This document shows, one piece after another, positions 9,285 through 21,062 of a stretch of DNA of 64,000 nt. Source of the stretch: Pictodentalium vernedei (taxonomy: Eukaryota > Mollusca > Scaphopoda > Dentaliida > Dentaliidae); assembly GCA_031216915.1 (NCBI GenBank), contig CM062289.1:248187187-248251186 (forward strand), written 5' to 3'. The translations under genes were made by a program, and so were the position numbers. The notes beneath the pieces were generated by a model that did not search any database, was not told where the DNA came from, and worked only from the letters and a program-made list of their open reading frames with translations. Position 1 is the first letter of the stretch, and each line of letters starts with the position of its first letter.

Positions 9285-10184
9285 TATTAAAATCGTATAC
9301 ATGTGTCAACGAGAAAGCTTGGTTTGGAATCGGCTGAAGTGAATCGGAAAGCCATTTCTAGCCATTTCCTTCTGATCAAGCCAATTGAAATAAATACGGT
9401 TCTGTAATAACAATTTCCCGGTGCCCCCCCCCCACCCCCCCCCCCCCCATTGGGAGCCTCCTTAGGGCTCCCCAAATTTACGCAGCCGAACACCTGTTTT
9501 TCCATAACATTTCGTGGAAATGTCCAAAAGGCGAAATGGATCTGATTGCATAGACTGTCTGTTTATCGGAATGCCCTCATAGAGGGCATTTCAATATACC
9601 AGCAGTCTAGCCAGTCATTGATCGGCCAGAAGCAAGGGAAATAGCGTTCTTTCGGTTCGAAAAACCGAAATTTTCTCCCACTGAGCCGAACTATGGTCGG
9701 TCTAATGAATCCGGGGCCCCCCTTTAGTTCAACCATTTTTCCCAAATGAGCGACAAAGATGATACAAAAATGCTCATATGCAAGGAAGCAGCGTTTCTTT
9801 CGGTTCAAAAAATCCAAATTTTGTCCGGGTCCGGGGCTCCCTTGGTACGTTTCCCAGCAGCTTTTTTGGGCACAGTACACCCCCTGACAAAAGGGGGTAT
9901 TTTTCGCGAACAGATCATGATTCTATCGCGACACACTAAAACAGTGTATAGAGATTCCCCAAATAAAACACCGCGAAATTAAGGATGTATCAAGAAAAAT
10001 AAACGAAAATAGCTCATCGGATTCAGTTTTCTTTTATCTCCTTTTTCGACAGGTGAGATGTTACTATGTTGTGGTGAGGAAAGCGGACACAGTATTTAGA
10101 ACCGGATCTCGACTGGGTACTGGAATACTCCGCCCGTTTTAGTGATCATATACTGTTCATTTATACATCTACCGAGCATGCTTC
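9285..10184. other. Non-coding DNA with a short direct repeat and C-tract
   Basis: No gene seen. It has a C-tract (9424-9448), a small perfect hairpin (AATGCCCTC/GAGGGCATT, 9570-9591) and a direct repeat of about 50 bp near 9635-9680 and 9785-9830 (motif TTCTTTCGGTTC). Confidence 0.6.
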
Positions 10185-10433
10185 TTAACCCTTTACCTAA
10201 CATGAAAAGCAGACGACATTTGCAAAAAAATTCTTGAATAAATACTTTTTTTCATTTTTTTGTAAAAACATAGGTTATGTCCCCTCATTGGAACAAGCTT
10301 GACGAACTCGTTCCAAAGAGGGGCCATAACCTATGTTTTTGAGGCAAAAAATGAAAAAATAATGAAAATTAATTAGCGATTTTTTGAGAATAGCGCTGGT
10401 CGGTTTTGGTCGTTACGTTGTGTAAAGGGTTAA
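10185..10433 (-). mobile_element. TTAA hairpin MITE family 1, copy 1
   Basis: Flanked by TTAA on both sides with ends CCCTTTACC/GGTAAAGGG-like (right end GTGTAAAGGG). The centre is an inverted repeat around a GAACAAGCTTGACGAACTCG core that differs slightly between arms. TTAA duplications and CCC ends are typical of piggyBac-class elements; no coding capacity. Confidence 0.85.
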
Positions 10434-11335
10434 GACGAGTGGGGTGCCCCGTATGCCAGTTCCTAAACCAATGAGAGGAAATGATCTGTTACGAACGTGG
10501 AATATTTGCCAGCAACAGGGAATTTTGAATAATAGCTCTCCTCATGCTCATCTCAACTTTGACCTTTGGTGAGAGCGTGCGCGCGTGTGTGTGGAGAGGG
10601 GTGTGGTGGCATGCAAATTTTCAGGACGAGCAGAGTCTACTCAAATCAGTTTTTGAGATGGACTTTTGCATAAATACAAGTAAAAAACTCAAATGTATAT
10701 AAATGTAAAGAGGCAACGATTTCCCAGCATGGATAAAATGATTATTCTGTATTTTCATAAGCCATATTTGTTGGCTTGATGAGTACAATACGCAATCGAA
10801 ATTTGATTAATAATCGGACCACACATACACGTCTACATCAGTACCCCTCCCCACCCCCACAAGCAGGATTATCCATTATACAAATGGAGAGTGTGTGATT
10901 CAGTGACTCCATGATTCAGTCCAGTTAGAAATTCAAGCTTTCATTATCCCCCCTCCCCCCCCCCCCCCCCCCTTGACATGCAAATACAACTAGAAATTGT
11001 CCGTCGAGTGGGTGGAGCCTCCCGTCCTGGGACGGGTGAGTCTACTATAGTTATATATTATAATTATATAGGTCATTTTGTTGTGTTGAAACAATTAGGC
11101 AACACCAAAAAAATGTTTTGATTCTCAGGCAATCCCTCACTGAAATTGAACACCCTCATTGGATGTTTTTATTGCCTTGCAGTGTCTTCAAAAATGGAGA
11201 AACCTCGAAACTTTTACATAAATTTTGTTGATGGATGTATAAAACTGAAATCTGAAGAGCATAACTAAAGACAATCTATATACAATATCTGTACTGTGGC
11301 TTTGCAGATGCTTCTAGGCAAGTCTTGTCTGTCTG
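10434..11335. other. Non-coding DNA with a C-tract
   Basis: Nothing recognisable beyond a GT/GC-rich patch near 10578-10600 and a C-tract at 10948-10972. Confidence 0.5.
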
Positions 11336-11337
11336 TA

Positions 11338-11790
11338 CACGCTAAAAACTAAAGTGTTAAAAACTACACTTGAAGTGCTGTACTACACTTACTAAGTGCT
11401 GAACTAGCACTTTGTTCAAGTGTAGATACCCCAGAACTTGACAGGTGTTACAATAATACCACTTGACAAGGGTAATGTCGCGACACTTAAAAGGAAACAA
11501 CGCAGATGACGCGGATCAGGCTCCAACTATCGAGCCTGATCCGCGTCATCTGCGTTGCGTCCTTTTAATTATGTACCCACCAAGCGCAGATCAAATTATG
11601 GACGATTCTGGAAGAAGCGCCAATGCTAGACACATGGGAAGAGCCATCCATTCAAGTTTCAGATGTCTGACGATTGTAATGTCTGAGTGCTTAATGCATC
11701 GCACTTTGAGTGTTAAAATCAAACCCTAAGAGTTAGAATGGGTTTAACACCTTGAAAGTGTCAGTTTTAACAACTTCAGTTTTTAGTGTG
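11338..11790. mobile_element. TA-flanked MITE with internal long palindrome
   Basis: Ends are inverted (CACGCTAAAAACT at left, and AGTTTTTAGTGTG at right), extending about 30 bp imperfectly, with TA at 11336-11337 and 11791-11792. This suggests a Tc1/mariner-type non-autonomous element of 453 bp. Inside, 11487-11524 and 11532-11568 form an almost perfect hairpin. No credible protein. Confidence 0.7.
11487..11568. repeat. 37-bp-arm GC-rich hairpin inside the MITE
   Basis: Arms begin TTAAAAGGA and centre on GATGACGCGGATCAGGCTC with a 7-base loop (CAACTAT). Only about two positions differ between arms by eye. Confidence 0.85.
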
Positions 11791-11792
11791 TA

Positions 11793-12777
11793 TATTTGTT
11801 GAAAATTTTCCCGGAGACAGCATATTGGAGTAATTGTTCTATTGCAGTAAAAAAGTGATCCAAGTTGGAATTAGGCTCTTGAAAGTTAAAATAAAATGAG
11901 TTAATTTGTATAATTATTGACTTTTTGTATATATTCTGTGTGTGAAAAGTCTGTGGAAAGCCTCTCAATCCATGCTCATTATATGCAAGAAAAAAAATAA
12001 AAAAATAAAAATTATAAATACCCCCACCCCACCCCCACCTTCAGTGATTTTAAAAATGCCTGAGAATCATTTAATTTATTTTGTGTGGCCTGATCTCGAT
12101 ATAGTTGTTTCGTTTTTTCAAAATCGATTTCTCTGTTTTCAAATAATTCATGACTTCGAAATAACTTTTTTTCCGAAATCTCTTTAACTGTAAACAAAAT
12201 CCTATTCCCATTCAAAATCTTTATTTTGAAATTTAGAAATATTTATTGTTTTATTCGTAAAGTTGCTTCGAAATACCGCAGTAAGCTCGTTATTTTGAAA
12301 TCTTTCTTCGAAATAATACGTTGTTACGGTTCATTAAAAAAAAAACCTATTTTGTTGTATAAAATATTATATAAAAATATTATATTGCGTGTTTAGAAAT
12401 AATAATTATTTTGTCCCCCCCCCCCCCCCCTCCCCCACTTGGAATTTTGAGACTGCGCGCAAAATAGGAAAAGGGTATAAGAGTTTTTACGGGCTCATTG
12501 TGTTGTAAACAGGCGGGAACGATATTGGAATGAACCTATAGCGAACCCGATTGGGATTATTTTGTTTTTAGAATTTTTAGTGGACACCCTGGCGAGTGGA
12601 GAAGCAGATTTTCCGTCGAAAATACCAACCAGCTGCCCAACTTTTCAATCGGGCACAAGCGGGGCGTGTCTCCAGGACGCATTGGTTGAAGACAAGCTGG
12701 GCGACGTAATATTTTTTGTTTATGTTGATGGGATAGACCGGTACTCTAATTTGAAGCAGGTTTGTGTGTGGGGGGAG

Positions 12778-12780
<3 letters not shown>
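11793..12780. other. AT-rich non-coding DNA
   Basis: No gene supported. C-tract at 12415-12430. Open frames here are interrupted or driven by low complexity. Confidence 0.5.
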
Positions 12781-12821
<41 letters not shown>

Positions 12822-12826
12822 TGTGT
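12781..12826. repeat. GT microsatellite beside assembly gap
   Basis: About 20 GT units running straight into the N gap, so the repeat length is unknown. Confidence 0.9.
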
Positions 12827-12926
12827 NNNNNNNNNNNNNNNNNNNNNNNNNNNNNNNNNNNNNNNNNNNNNNNNNNNNNNNNNNNNNNNNNNNNNNNNNN
12901 NNNNNNNNNNNNNNNNNNNNNNNNNN
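12827..12926. other. Assembly gap of 100 N
   Basis: Exactly 100 N, a conventional unknown-size gap; true length is not known. Confidence 0.98.
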
Positions 12927-14397
12927 AAATGGAAATCAAGGGAGGGTGGGGTGGGGTGGCCTAATAACTACCCTATATGTGTTGAAACACAAATATTGTT
13001 CAATAATGGCAATTTTCATGAATAAGAACACGAGTCGGCTTGACCAGGATTTTTGTCAGTTTCAACTAAATGTTTTATCATAATGATAAGTTAGACAACG
13101 AGAAGCTCACCCTAGCATACATACTGGATTGCTACATTGAACACAGCAACAACTGTCAATGAAATAATCAGCTCACCCACATTGACATATCAATATTTTG
13201 AAGAAACAAATTTCAACAAATTTGCTCCATCCAAACACTGAGATGGTTATGTGAACATCTGGACTATCACGTATGTGCTCAAACAGCCTGACTGCCAGTG
13301 TAGTGACACAGGAGTCACAATAGACATAGTAGTTTTGCTGTATTTGTCAGAAAGTGAACTTTAACCACATTGGTAATGGGTCTCAATAAAATAAATTAAT
13401 GTTTTTAAAATGATTTATTTTGTAAACAACATGTAATAATAAAACAAAACCATAATAAAATCATTTGAAAGTATCATTTTATTCCTGTCTTGGTTAAAGG
13501 GTTAAAGCTGATTTAAACAAGCAGCTACAGGGAATGTATCAGGTTAATTAAATGGAAGTATAATACATGTGAAACCTAGGAAAAAGTTGTGTAAAACGCG
13601 AGTTTTTGGTGATACTAGGGGATGGGTCCCCTCTCAGAAAAGGAAAAAAAAAATTTTTCCTCCTCAAATGGGGTGGTGGGTGGTGTTGGGGCGGAAAATT
13701 TTTTTTTCAGCCTCGTGTATGGGACTTTTTTCCAGACCCCCCCCCCCCCCCCCCCGGTCTGCCGGTCTGGCTCTTGACTCTTGTAATAAAAGTATGTCAT
13801 TAATAATTGTGCATTGAGAGTTGGAAATTCTTGATTGGGGGCTACCAGGGCAGGGAACTGAACCAAAGTGACGAGGCTTGTCAGTAGGGGATGTTTGTTT
13901 ATGTTGAGGACGAGAAAAACAACAATTCAATAACGGCCCTCCACGCTGCCCTGCACACGCATACGATGGAACAGAAGGGTTGATAAACCACAAAACCCAG
14001 TTATGGTTTTCTCGTGTTTACTATTCACTTTGTGTGTGTATATATAAGCCACTAGTGCAGAGTACATGCGTGACGTATGTCAAGGTTGTTCGTACATCTA
14101 ATTGCCCACGCTCGTATACAACTATAGAGTACGACATATACGCGCTGATTATTTAGCTTTCTACTATCCTTGATACAATTACAATCATAATATGGTGTGT
14201 TGGGATATTGCTGATGTGCCGATACAGCAGTTTACAACCAGGAAGGTGACTATGTGCTGGGTCTCAGTGGCGTAGAGGCAGGTGGAGGGTGGGGTGGGGT
14301 TATTTCCCTCCAAATATTTTCTAAACGCATCTAATGAAAACATTGAAAATGATCATATGGTTTGCTGCATAGAAGTGGAATGTGCAACCAAGTTTTT
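12927..14397. other. Non-coding DNA, C-tract
   Basis: No gene or element recognised; C-tract at 13737-13755. A minus-strand open frame across 13664-13993 reads through the tract and is not credible. Confidence 0.5.
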
Positions 14398-14645
14398 TTA
14401 ACCCTTTACCCAACGTAACGACCAATACCGGCCAGCGGCTATTCACAAAAATCACCATTCAATTTTCGTTATTTTTTTAATTTTTTTGTTTAAAAAACAT
14501 AGCTTATGACCATGATTGGAACGAGCTTGTTGAGCTCGTTCCAATGAGGGACCACAAGCTATGTTTTTGACGCAAAAAATAGAAAAGAATAGTTTTTCAC
14601 GATTTAATTTACAAGTGTCGTCTGCCTTTCGTGTAAGGTATAGGT
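14398..14645 (+). mobile_element. TTAA hairpin MITE family 1, copy 2 (right end decayed)
   Basis: Left end TTAACCCTTTACCCAACG is intact; the right end has lost its TTAA (GTGTAAGGTATAGG). Inner inverted repeat around GAACGAGCTTGTTGAGCTCG is present. Confidence 0.8.
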
Positions 14646-14790
14646 ATGAGGCCAGCGTCCTGGGAAGTGAAGCAGTGCTTGTTTACTGTGGTAAAAAAGC
14701 TCTGTTTTAATGGTGAAATATGACCCGGTCACCAATGCCAGCTGTGGAAGTCCTCTAAAATGGGCATGTTCGATATGACTTTATGGCCAT
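14646..14790 (+). repeat. Dispersed repeat shared with 17.3 and 46.8 kb
   Basis: Shares TGCTTGTTTAC, AATATGACC and GTGGAAGTCCTCTAAA with 17330-17430 and with 46800-46850. At 17.3 kb it leads into an AATAAATAA tail, so it is probably the body of a SINE family. Confidence 0.55.
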
Positions 14791-16160
14791 GTTCGATATG
14801 ATTGGAGTCGTTTGAACAATGCCTGTTCCAGATACTGCTCGACTGACGGGTGCACTTATTCGCAGTGGGCAGGGCTAAGCTGAATGAAGTGTGGTAAGGA
14901 GGAACTTTGAGGGGAAAATTAGCTCACTAAAAGCGCTTGTCAACTTTAAAATTTATTAATTCAACGACGGTAATCTGTCGTTCTTCAACTAAAAGTCGGG
15001 AGCCAAACCATTGGTTTCAACAACATTAGGCTATATACAAAAACAGTTACTCATAACAACGGTGGATAAACGTAACTCCAAAACAGTAATTAAACATTTT
15101 TCAAATACAAGGTTTGTCAAGCAGTGTGTAACTGTTATCTGAAGGACTAATCAGCGATACTCAGCTCATGTATACTAAGCCCTCACAAACAACACTGCAA
15201 TTACCGCATAATCACTACAAGAATTAACACTTAAGCTTTCATTTTATAATTTTAAAATACGCTGTGGAATAGTTATCCTTCGGTAGCCAGCCTATAACAT
15301 AAGTGTTCAATTGGAGTAAGTCATGGGTTAAGACCAGAGATGGCTAGGAGTTGCGAGGACTGTTTTAAACGCTAGGATGATAGTAGGCAAAGAAGAGATT
15401 GGGATACGTAGAAATCGAAAATTCAGGGAAAATCCTAGCCCCTAGACGTCATCTTGTGGTGCATTGTGGGTGACACGTGGGTTGCCATGGTAGCCCGCTT
15501 GAGCCACCATGTTGTCACGTCATTGTCATGGTGACACGTGTTTCCCTCGTCCATTTTGTATACTGGAAGCGATCGTTTTGGTTCCTTTAATGGCACATAG
15601 CTGTTCGAACGAGCTGATTTGGTCCATAAGATTCGAGTCTTCCGAGCGATGCCTGTTCCAGTCAGTACTTGATAGCTTTATTTGCTCGATAAGATTTGAA
15701 TCGTAAGAGCAAAACCTGTTCCAGTCACTCCTAGAGGCAAGGCCTATTTTAAGGATTTATTGAAGAAGTACGGGAAATATAGAATCCAAATCGCGAGCGC
15801 CAAAGGCGCGAAGTGCTTGACGGGGGGTCTCCCCCCAGAAAATCTGGGAATTCTGGAATCAATTTAACGCTCTTTCAGGCCTTTCTGAGCGAAAACTTTT
15901 CAAAGCAGGCAAAATTTCATGTTTTTAACCTGGTATTTATTAAAACATAACTAATGGTGGAAAAATGGGCCGTCAGGAACAGATGCAAAATCGTGGTTAC
16001 AATTGTGCATCTGCATCTGGCGTCTCATTTGCTGGCACGAAATTCTAAAGCACAAATTACACAATTATATCAAGAATAATATGGATCAACATGGGACTGA
16101 TGACAAGGCCTTTGCTGTTCAAGGCATCAGCAAGACAGTTGCCAGTTGGTTTTAAAATAA
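14791..16160. other. Non-coding DNA with short dispersed repeats
   Basis: A motif of about 35 bp ending CCTGTTCCAG recurs near 14820, 15650 and 15715. 15795-15860 contains a GC-rich invertebrate-style repeat (CGCGAGCGCCAAAGGCGCG then GGGGGGTCTCCCCCC). No gene. Confidence 0.5.
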
Positions 16161-16162
16161 CA

Positions 16163-16272
<110 letters not shown>

Positions 16273-16387
16273 CCCACCCTCCCCCCCCCCCCCCTTGAAT
16301 GATCCTGTATACAAAATATCAAACATTCTGACATGTGGATCTGAAGAAAAAGATTCTTGAAGAATTCAAGAATTTTCCCATATTGCA

Positions 16388-16604
16388 TTAACTAACCCCC
16401 CAAACCGACCAGCGCTATTCTCAAAATCGCCAGTTAATTCTAATTATTTTTTCAGTTTTTTGTCTCAAAAACACAGGTTATGACCCCTCGTTGGAACGAG
16501 CTCGTTCCAATGAGGGGTCATAACCTATGTTTTTGAGACAAAAAAGTTCAAGAGTTTGTTTTTGCAAGTGTCGTCTGCTTTTCATGTTAGGTAAAGGGGT
16601 AAGT
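16388..16604 (+). mobile_element. TTAA hairpin MITE family 1, copy 3 (short)
   Basis: The left end is degraded (TTAACTAACCCCCCAAACCG) and the right end reads GTTAGGTAAAGGGGTAAG. The centre has one GAGCTC instead of two, so the hairpin has almost no loop. Confidence 0.75.
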
Positions 16605-16662
16605 TAGGGAGCCCGAATCCAAATATGAAGTGAGGGATTTGATTTGTATGGATGTTGTATAC

Positions 16663-16928
16663 AGGGGCGCGGTGGATCAGTAGATAAGAGGTGCAGACTG
16701 CAAGCCGAGAGGTCCTCGGTTCTAATCCCGCCGCAGTGTGTCCTTGGGCAAGACACTTCACCCCAATTGCCCACGTGGTGGCACGATGGCATTGTGTATT
16801 AAGGCGTACTGCACGCCAATGGTGCACTTGTCTTCAACCAATGCCAACCCTGTCTGTATGGAGTTCGTATGTTGGAGAGCGTGGTCATGATTAGCCATTG
16901 TGCAGAAATATGTGACCTTAAACACCAA

Positions 16929-16982
<54 letters not shown>
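16663..16982 (+). mobile_element. tRNA-derived SINE, plus strand
   Basis: tRNA-like head GGGGCGCGGTGGATCAG with box B-like GGTTCTAATCC, then the body motif TGTGTCCTTGGGCAAGACAC, and an (AATA)n tail. Flanked by imperfect 11-bp duplications at 16652-16662 and 16983-16993 (two mismatches). The body motif resembles the conserved central domain known from V-type SINEs; that link is from memory. Confidence 0.82.
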
Positions 16983-16984
<2 letters not shown>

Positions 16985-17317
16985 GTTGAAAACCAAATTT
17001 AAAAAAAAAATCTGCATGGATGCTAACAGATGTATGCCCCTTGTGGGGTTTCTTGTGGGAGTGGCAATCTTATATAACACTCTTGAATTGACATACGATA
17101 AAGAACATGCTAATACCAAAATTGGTTCAATTCGGGTATTTTTTTTTTTTAGAGAAGTGGTCAATATAACGTTCACGACGGACGACGACGAATGCCAACT
17201 GATTAGTTTAGCTCCCTCATGTGAAAGCTAAAAAATACACATTCACTATTTGTATATAAATGTGTTGAGGAGTAGGGGTGATCTTCGGCAAATTGAGAAT
17301 AGTATATTTGTTTTGTC

Positions 17318-17520
17318 CCGGTGGGAACCCCGGAGAGTGGAACAGGGCTTGTTTACCGCGATAAGCATGTTATGCTTTACTGGTAAAATAAGACCTGGAA
17401 CCAACACCTGGGGTGGAAGTCCTCTAAAGTGGGCAGCATAGATATAAATTCATCCCCATAATTCGGTCATCAAATAGCCAAAGATGCTGAAAGTGACATT
17501 AAACACCAATAAATAATAAA
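17318..17520 (+). mobile_element. SINE-like repeat with AATAAT tail
   Basis: Same body as 14646-14790 (GGTGGAAGTCCTCTAAAG), followed by GACATTAAACACCAATAAAT and an AT-rich tail, the same tail seen in the tRNA-derived SINEs of the window. Confidence 0.6.
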
Positions 17521-17557
17521 TATGTAAACAAATATTTGTTTTCTCTTCTTCAGTACT

Positions 17558-17929
17558 TATTTATTTTATTTATTAAGGTTTAACGACACTTTAACAGCCA
17601 AGGTCATATCGTGTCGGTGACAGTTTTACGGGTGGAGGAAGCCGGAGTACCCGGAGATAACCACCGAGCAACGACGAGCAGCTGCCAGCTCCCTAACATC
17701 ATAACTCCGCACTACAGCACAGACAGGGTTAGATTGTTTGAAGACATGCGCACCATCGACGTCCAGTACGCTTTACAACACGGCGTCATCGTGCCCCCAC
17801 GTGGACGGGGGTTAAGTGCCTCAGTGTCCGAATCGATCGCTCAGAGCGTCACCCATCCATGGACCCATCGACGTTGCTTAACCTCGGTGATCTAACGAGA
17901 ACCGGTTACCGCAACACCACCGCGCCCCA
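17558..17929 (-). mobile_element. tRNA-derived SINE, minus strand, perfect 12-bp TSD
   Basis: 372 bp between two copies of TTCTTCAGTACT (17546-17557 and 17930-17941). The (AATA) tail lies at the left and the tRNA-like head (GGGGCGCGGTGG on the minus strand) at the right. Inside are the GTGTCGTTAAACC 3' motif and the GGTTCTCGTTAGATC-like head region. Full length and recently inserted. Confidence 0.88.
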
Positions 17930-18365
17930 TTCTTCAGTACTGTACATGGGGATGTGAACGGCTTTATACAATATAGATGCGATGCGGGCGTTTTGAGGTT
18001 GCAATAGAGTAATATGGGGGTCTAAATAATGATTTTACCTCTCCAGTGTCAGATGTGGAGTTTTTAATCACAGCCCAATTTTGACGTAAGAATTCGTTGC
18101 GTCAAAATCATGTTCAGTGACTGAGGCTAAAGAAATTATTCTTTTGATTCTCAGACAGCGTCGCATTCGTTTTTTTTTTCGGTCCGCGTTCGTCATATTT
18201 ATTTCGGAGGCAAAATTCAAAATGTATAAAACTATCATAGTTTGTGATTTTAGCGGTATCACATCGCGATTGGCAATGTAATATGCCGTATACATTGATA
18301 CAATATTGTTATTCTCTTCGCGAAATGCGACACGATTCTCATATGTATGTACAAAATAAATATTT

Positions 18366-18627
18366 ATTCAACTGGTTGAGAGCTAGATTAGTTTTGGTGA
18401 TCTGAATTTGTTCATCAAAACTTGTTTTATTACAAATTATTGTAGAGTGTCAACATGCACTCTCCAATAATTTGTAATAAAACAAATTTGTGTAGACAAA
18501 CTATTATTTACGTTTGACTGAATACGAAACATGGGTGAGGAAAATGTTGACTTTAGCACTGGTACTCTCATTTTTTTCGGAAGGCCTAATTGTGGCTTCT
18601 GTGGCTTCTAGCACTCAACCAGTTAAA
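18366..18627. repeat. Foldback repeat with two hairpin layers
   Basis: Inner arms 18422-18449 and 18458-18485 match at 27 of 28 positions with an 8-base loop. An outer pair (CAACTGGTTGAGAGCT, 18369-18384; CACTCAACCAGTT near 18611) matches imperfectly. Confidence 0.65.
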
Positions 18628-18928
18628 GAGCTCATTATTATTTTTGATCTCCATTTTAGTTGTTCTATATTGATTTTGTGTTGTATGATCACTGTTACAA
18701 AAAAACTATCAGTGAAATCAACATGGAAACTCTAGTATGTAATTTTAGGCTCTCTCAACTGGATTTTAGGCATCGGTGTTTATTCCATCAGGAATAAAAA
18801 ATAAAAAAAACCTACCTTCCTCATTCGTTTTAAAAAAAAAATGCATGAGAATCAATTATTTAAGTTTGTTTTGCCTAATATTTCATTCTGCACATTGGTC
18901 AAATAGTAGTGTGTTTGTTTAATGGGAT

Positions 18929-19595
18929 TTAACCCTTTACCAAATCACAGGATATCAAATTTTTATTATTGCTTTTTAATTTCTAAAAAAAATTTCTACG
19001 AAACCATATCACGTAACTTCTGGGGCGCGGTGGCGTTGCGGTAACCGGTTCTCGTCAGATCACTGTTGTTAAGCAACGTCGAGCCCGGTTAATGAGTAGA
19101 TGGGTGACCGTCTGAGCGATCGATTCGGACTCCCGCGTTGTGTCCTTGGGCAAGGCACTTCACCCCGATTGTCCACATGGGGGGGGGGGGGGGGGGCACG
19201 ATGACGCCGTGTACTAAGGTGTACTGAACGTCGATGGTGCGCATGTCTTCAACCAATCTAACCCTGCCTGTGCTGCAGTGCGGAGTTACGATGCTGGGGA
19301 GCTGCCAGCTGCTCGTCGTTGCTCGGTGGTTCTCTCTTCCTCCACCCGAAAACTGTCACCCACACGATATGATCCTGGCTGTTAAAGTGTAGTTAAACCC
19401 TAATAAATAAATAATAAATAAATAATCACGTAACTCCTCATTGGATCAAGCTCGATGAGCTCATTCTAATGAGGGGGGGGGGGGGGGTCACATGATAAGG
19501 TTTTGCTGAAACTTTTTGAAAAATATATTTTGTTCAACTATTTAATTTGAAAATTATGTGGGCGGATGCGACCGATTCCTTAACTGAAGGGTTAA
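18929..19595. mobile_element. TTAA MITE family 2, split by a SINE and itself inside a SINE
   Basis: Ends TTAACCCTTTACC (18929) and GAAGGGTTAA (to 19595). The inner parts (ACCATATCACGTAACT at left and a TCACATGATAAGG block at right) match copy 27974-28222. A full SINE sits at 19019-19424. Its own target is the TTAA of another SINE whose remains continue at 19596. Confidence 0.8.
19019..19424 (+). mobile_element. tRNA-derived SINE with 11-bp TSD inside the MITE
   Basis: Flanked by ATCACGTAACT at 19008-19018 and 19425-19435. Head GGGGCGCGGTGGCGTTGCGG, body TGTCCTTGGGCAAGGCAC, then a G-tract (19179-19196), and GTTAAACCCTAATAAATAA tail. Confidence 0.88.
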
Positions 19596-19930
19596 CGACA
19601 CTTTCAACATTCAGGGTCAAATCCTGTTGGACAGTTTTACGTGTGGAGGAAGCCGGAGAAGCCGGATAGAACCACCTAGCAGCGGCGAGCAACTGTCGGA
19701 GTCTCCAACTTATAGCCCGGCTCAAGTCGAATTACTAGAGGTTAAGGCAAGTTAAAGGCAAGGGCACCATCGACGCGCACTACTCTTAGTACACAGTGAT
19801 CCCCGCGTGGACATGCAATAAGGATTAAGTGTCTTGACCAATGACACAACACGGATGACGCGGGTTAAGATCGAACCGTCGACCTTTCGATTTAAAATCC
19901 AATGCTCTAACCAATGAGCCACCGCGATCT
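19596..19930 (-). mobile_element. Outer SINE, minus strand, interrupted by the MITE
   Basis: Begins CGACACTTTCAACA, the direct continuation of the SINE 3' region seen intact at 39041 (GGGATTTAACGACACTTTC). The 5' tRNA-like head is at the right (GGTGGCTCATTGGTTAGAGC on the minus strand near 19900-19925). The missing tail piece (GTTTAATGGGAT) is just left of 18929. Confidence 0.78.
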
Positions 19931-20401
19931 CCTCACTGTAGTAAGCATTAGAGGCATCGCCCCATGTTGAAATTGTGAAGTGGGATGAATGTTACGTATA
20001 TGTTAATTTATTGCAGCGCTTGCCCAAACGCTCACATAGCATTTAGTATGTAAGTCCATGCCTTTATCAGGAGTTCGCGAACATGAGCGATAGGGGGAGG
20101 GGATTCAAACCCGATTTGTCCCGGCTGGCTAATATTCCAGCTACATCCTCAGGGCATGCCTTCTTGATCATGAGTTAGAATATTACTGAGTCAAGTTTAC
20201 AGTTAAAAAAACCCATCAAGACATCTCAGACATGATTGTATGAGTGAATAAATAAAATGATTGTTTTGGTCTTGTTTAACGAACACGTTACCGGTAGTTC
20301 AAATTGGTCATGTCAGACCCTCAACAGTCCCCGGGCGCTACAGACATCCATTTAGATGACTGATTGTGGGTGCACACAAGTCCAAGTTATCAAATCAAGT
20401 A
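19931..20401. other. Non-coding DNA, nothing recognised
   Basis: No element ends, tail or coding frame supported. Confidence 0.5.
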
Positions 20402-20646
20402 TTAATCCTTTACCCAACGTAACGGCCAAAACCGGCCTGAGCTATTCACAAAATTCACCTTTCAATTTTCAATACTTATTCGTCACAAAAACATAGCTTA
20501 TGACCCCTCATTGGAACGAGCTCATTGAGGTCGTTCCAATGAAATGTCAGAACCAATGTTTTTGACGCAATAAGGGAAAAAAATAATAGTTATTCAAGAA
20601 TTTTGTTTGCAAGTGTCGTCTGCTTTTCATGTTTGGTAAAGGGTTG
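20402..20646 (+). mobile_element. TTAA hairpin MITE family 1, copy 4
   Basis: TTAATCCTTTACCCAACG at left and TTTGGTAAAGGGTTGA at right. Central hairpin GGAACGAGCTCATTGAGGTCG slightly degraded. Confidence 0.82.
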
Positions 20647-20698
20647 ACCAACTACATGATAACTAGCAAGAGAACATTCATATCCTAGAGTCCAACCT

Positions 20699-20765
20699 TG
20701 ACAAAAATGTCTCGACTTGAAAAATTATTTGGGGGTGGGGAGGAATCACACCCACCCCGCTTAGC
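20699..20765. repeat. Dispersed repeat with G-rich hairpin
   Basis: AAATGTCTCGACTTGAAAAA followed by GGGGGTGGGG and CCCACCCC. Related sequence in inverse orientation occurs near 35035-35090 and 35855-35915 (AATAATTTTTCCA with GAGACATTTTCTC). Confidence 0.5.
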
Positions 20766-20923
20766 GACGAACGCGCGTGGTGTTTTAATGTTTGTCCACC
20801 TCACGCCTGGACACTCTTTCTTGCAAGACCAGAAAACACTTGAAAACATAACAAGCAAATTGACGACCAGATACTTTACTATGTATAAGGGTATATATAC
20901 TAACGTCTATCTGCAGGGTCAGG

Positions 20924-21062
20924 GGCACAGTGGTTAGAGTATTGAACTTGAGATAGAAGGGTCGATGGTTCGATGCCGACTCGCGTCATTTGCGTCGTGC
21001 CAATGGGCAAGACACCCCCCCCCCCCCCCCCCCCTCCCCCACTATACGTGAAACATGCGCAT
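20924..21062 (+). mobile_element. Truncated tRNA-derived SINE (head only)
   Basis: GGGGCACAGTGGTTAGAGTA head with box B-like GGTTCGATGCC, then GTGCCAATGGGCAAGACAC, broken off at a C-tract (21015-21040). Confidence 0.75.

Noticed and set aside
12562-13083. 173-codon frame across the N gap
   Set aside because: Runs through 100 N and a GT repeat; no evidence for continuity.
16663-16740. Possible tRNA gene
   Set aside because: The tRNA-like head is followed by a SINE body and AATA tail, and the cloverleaf is degenerate; it is a SINE promoter region.
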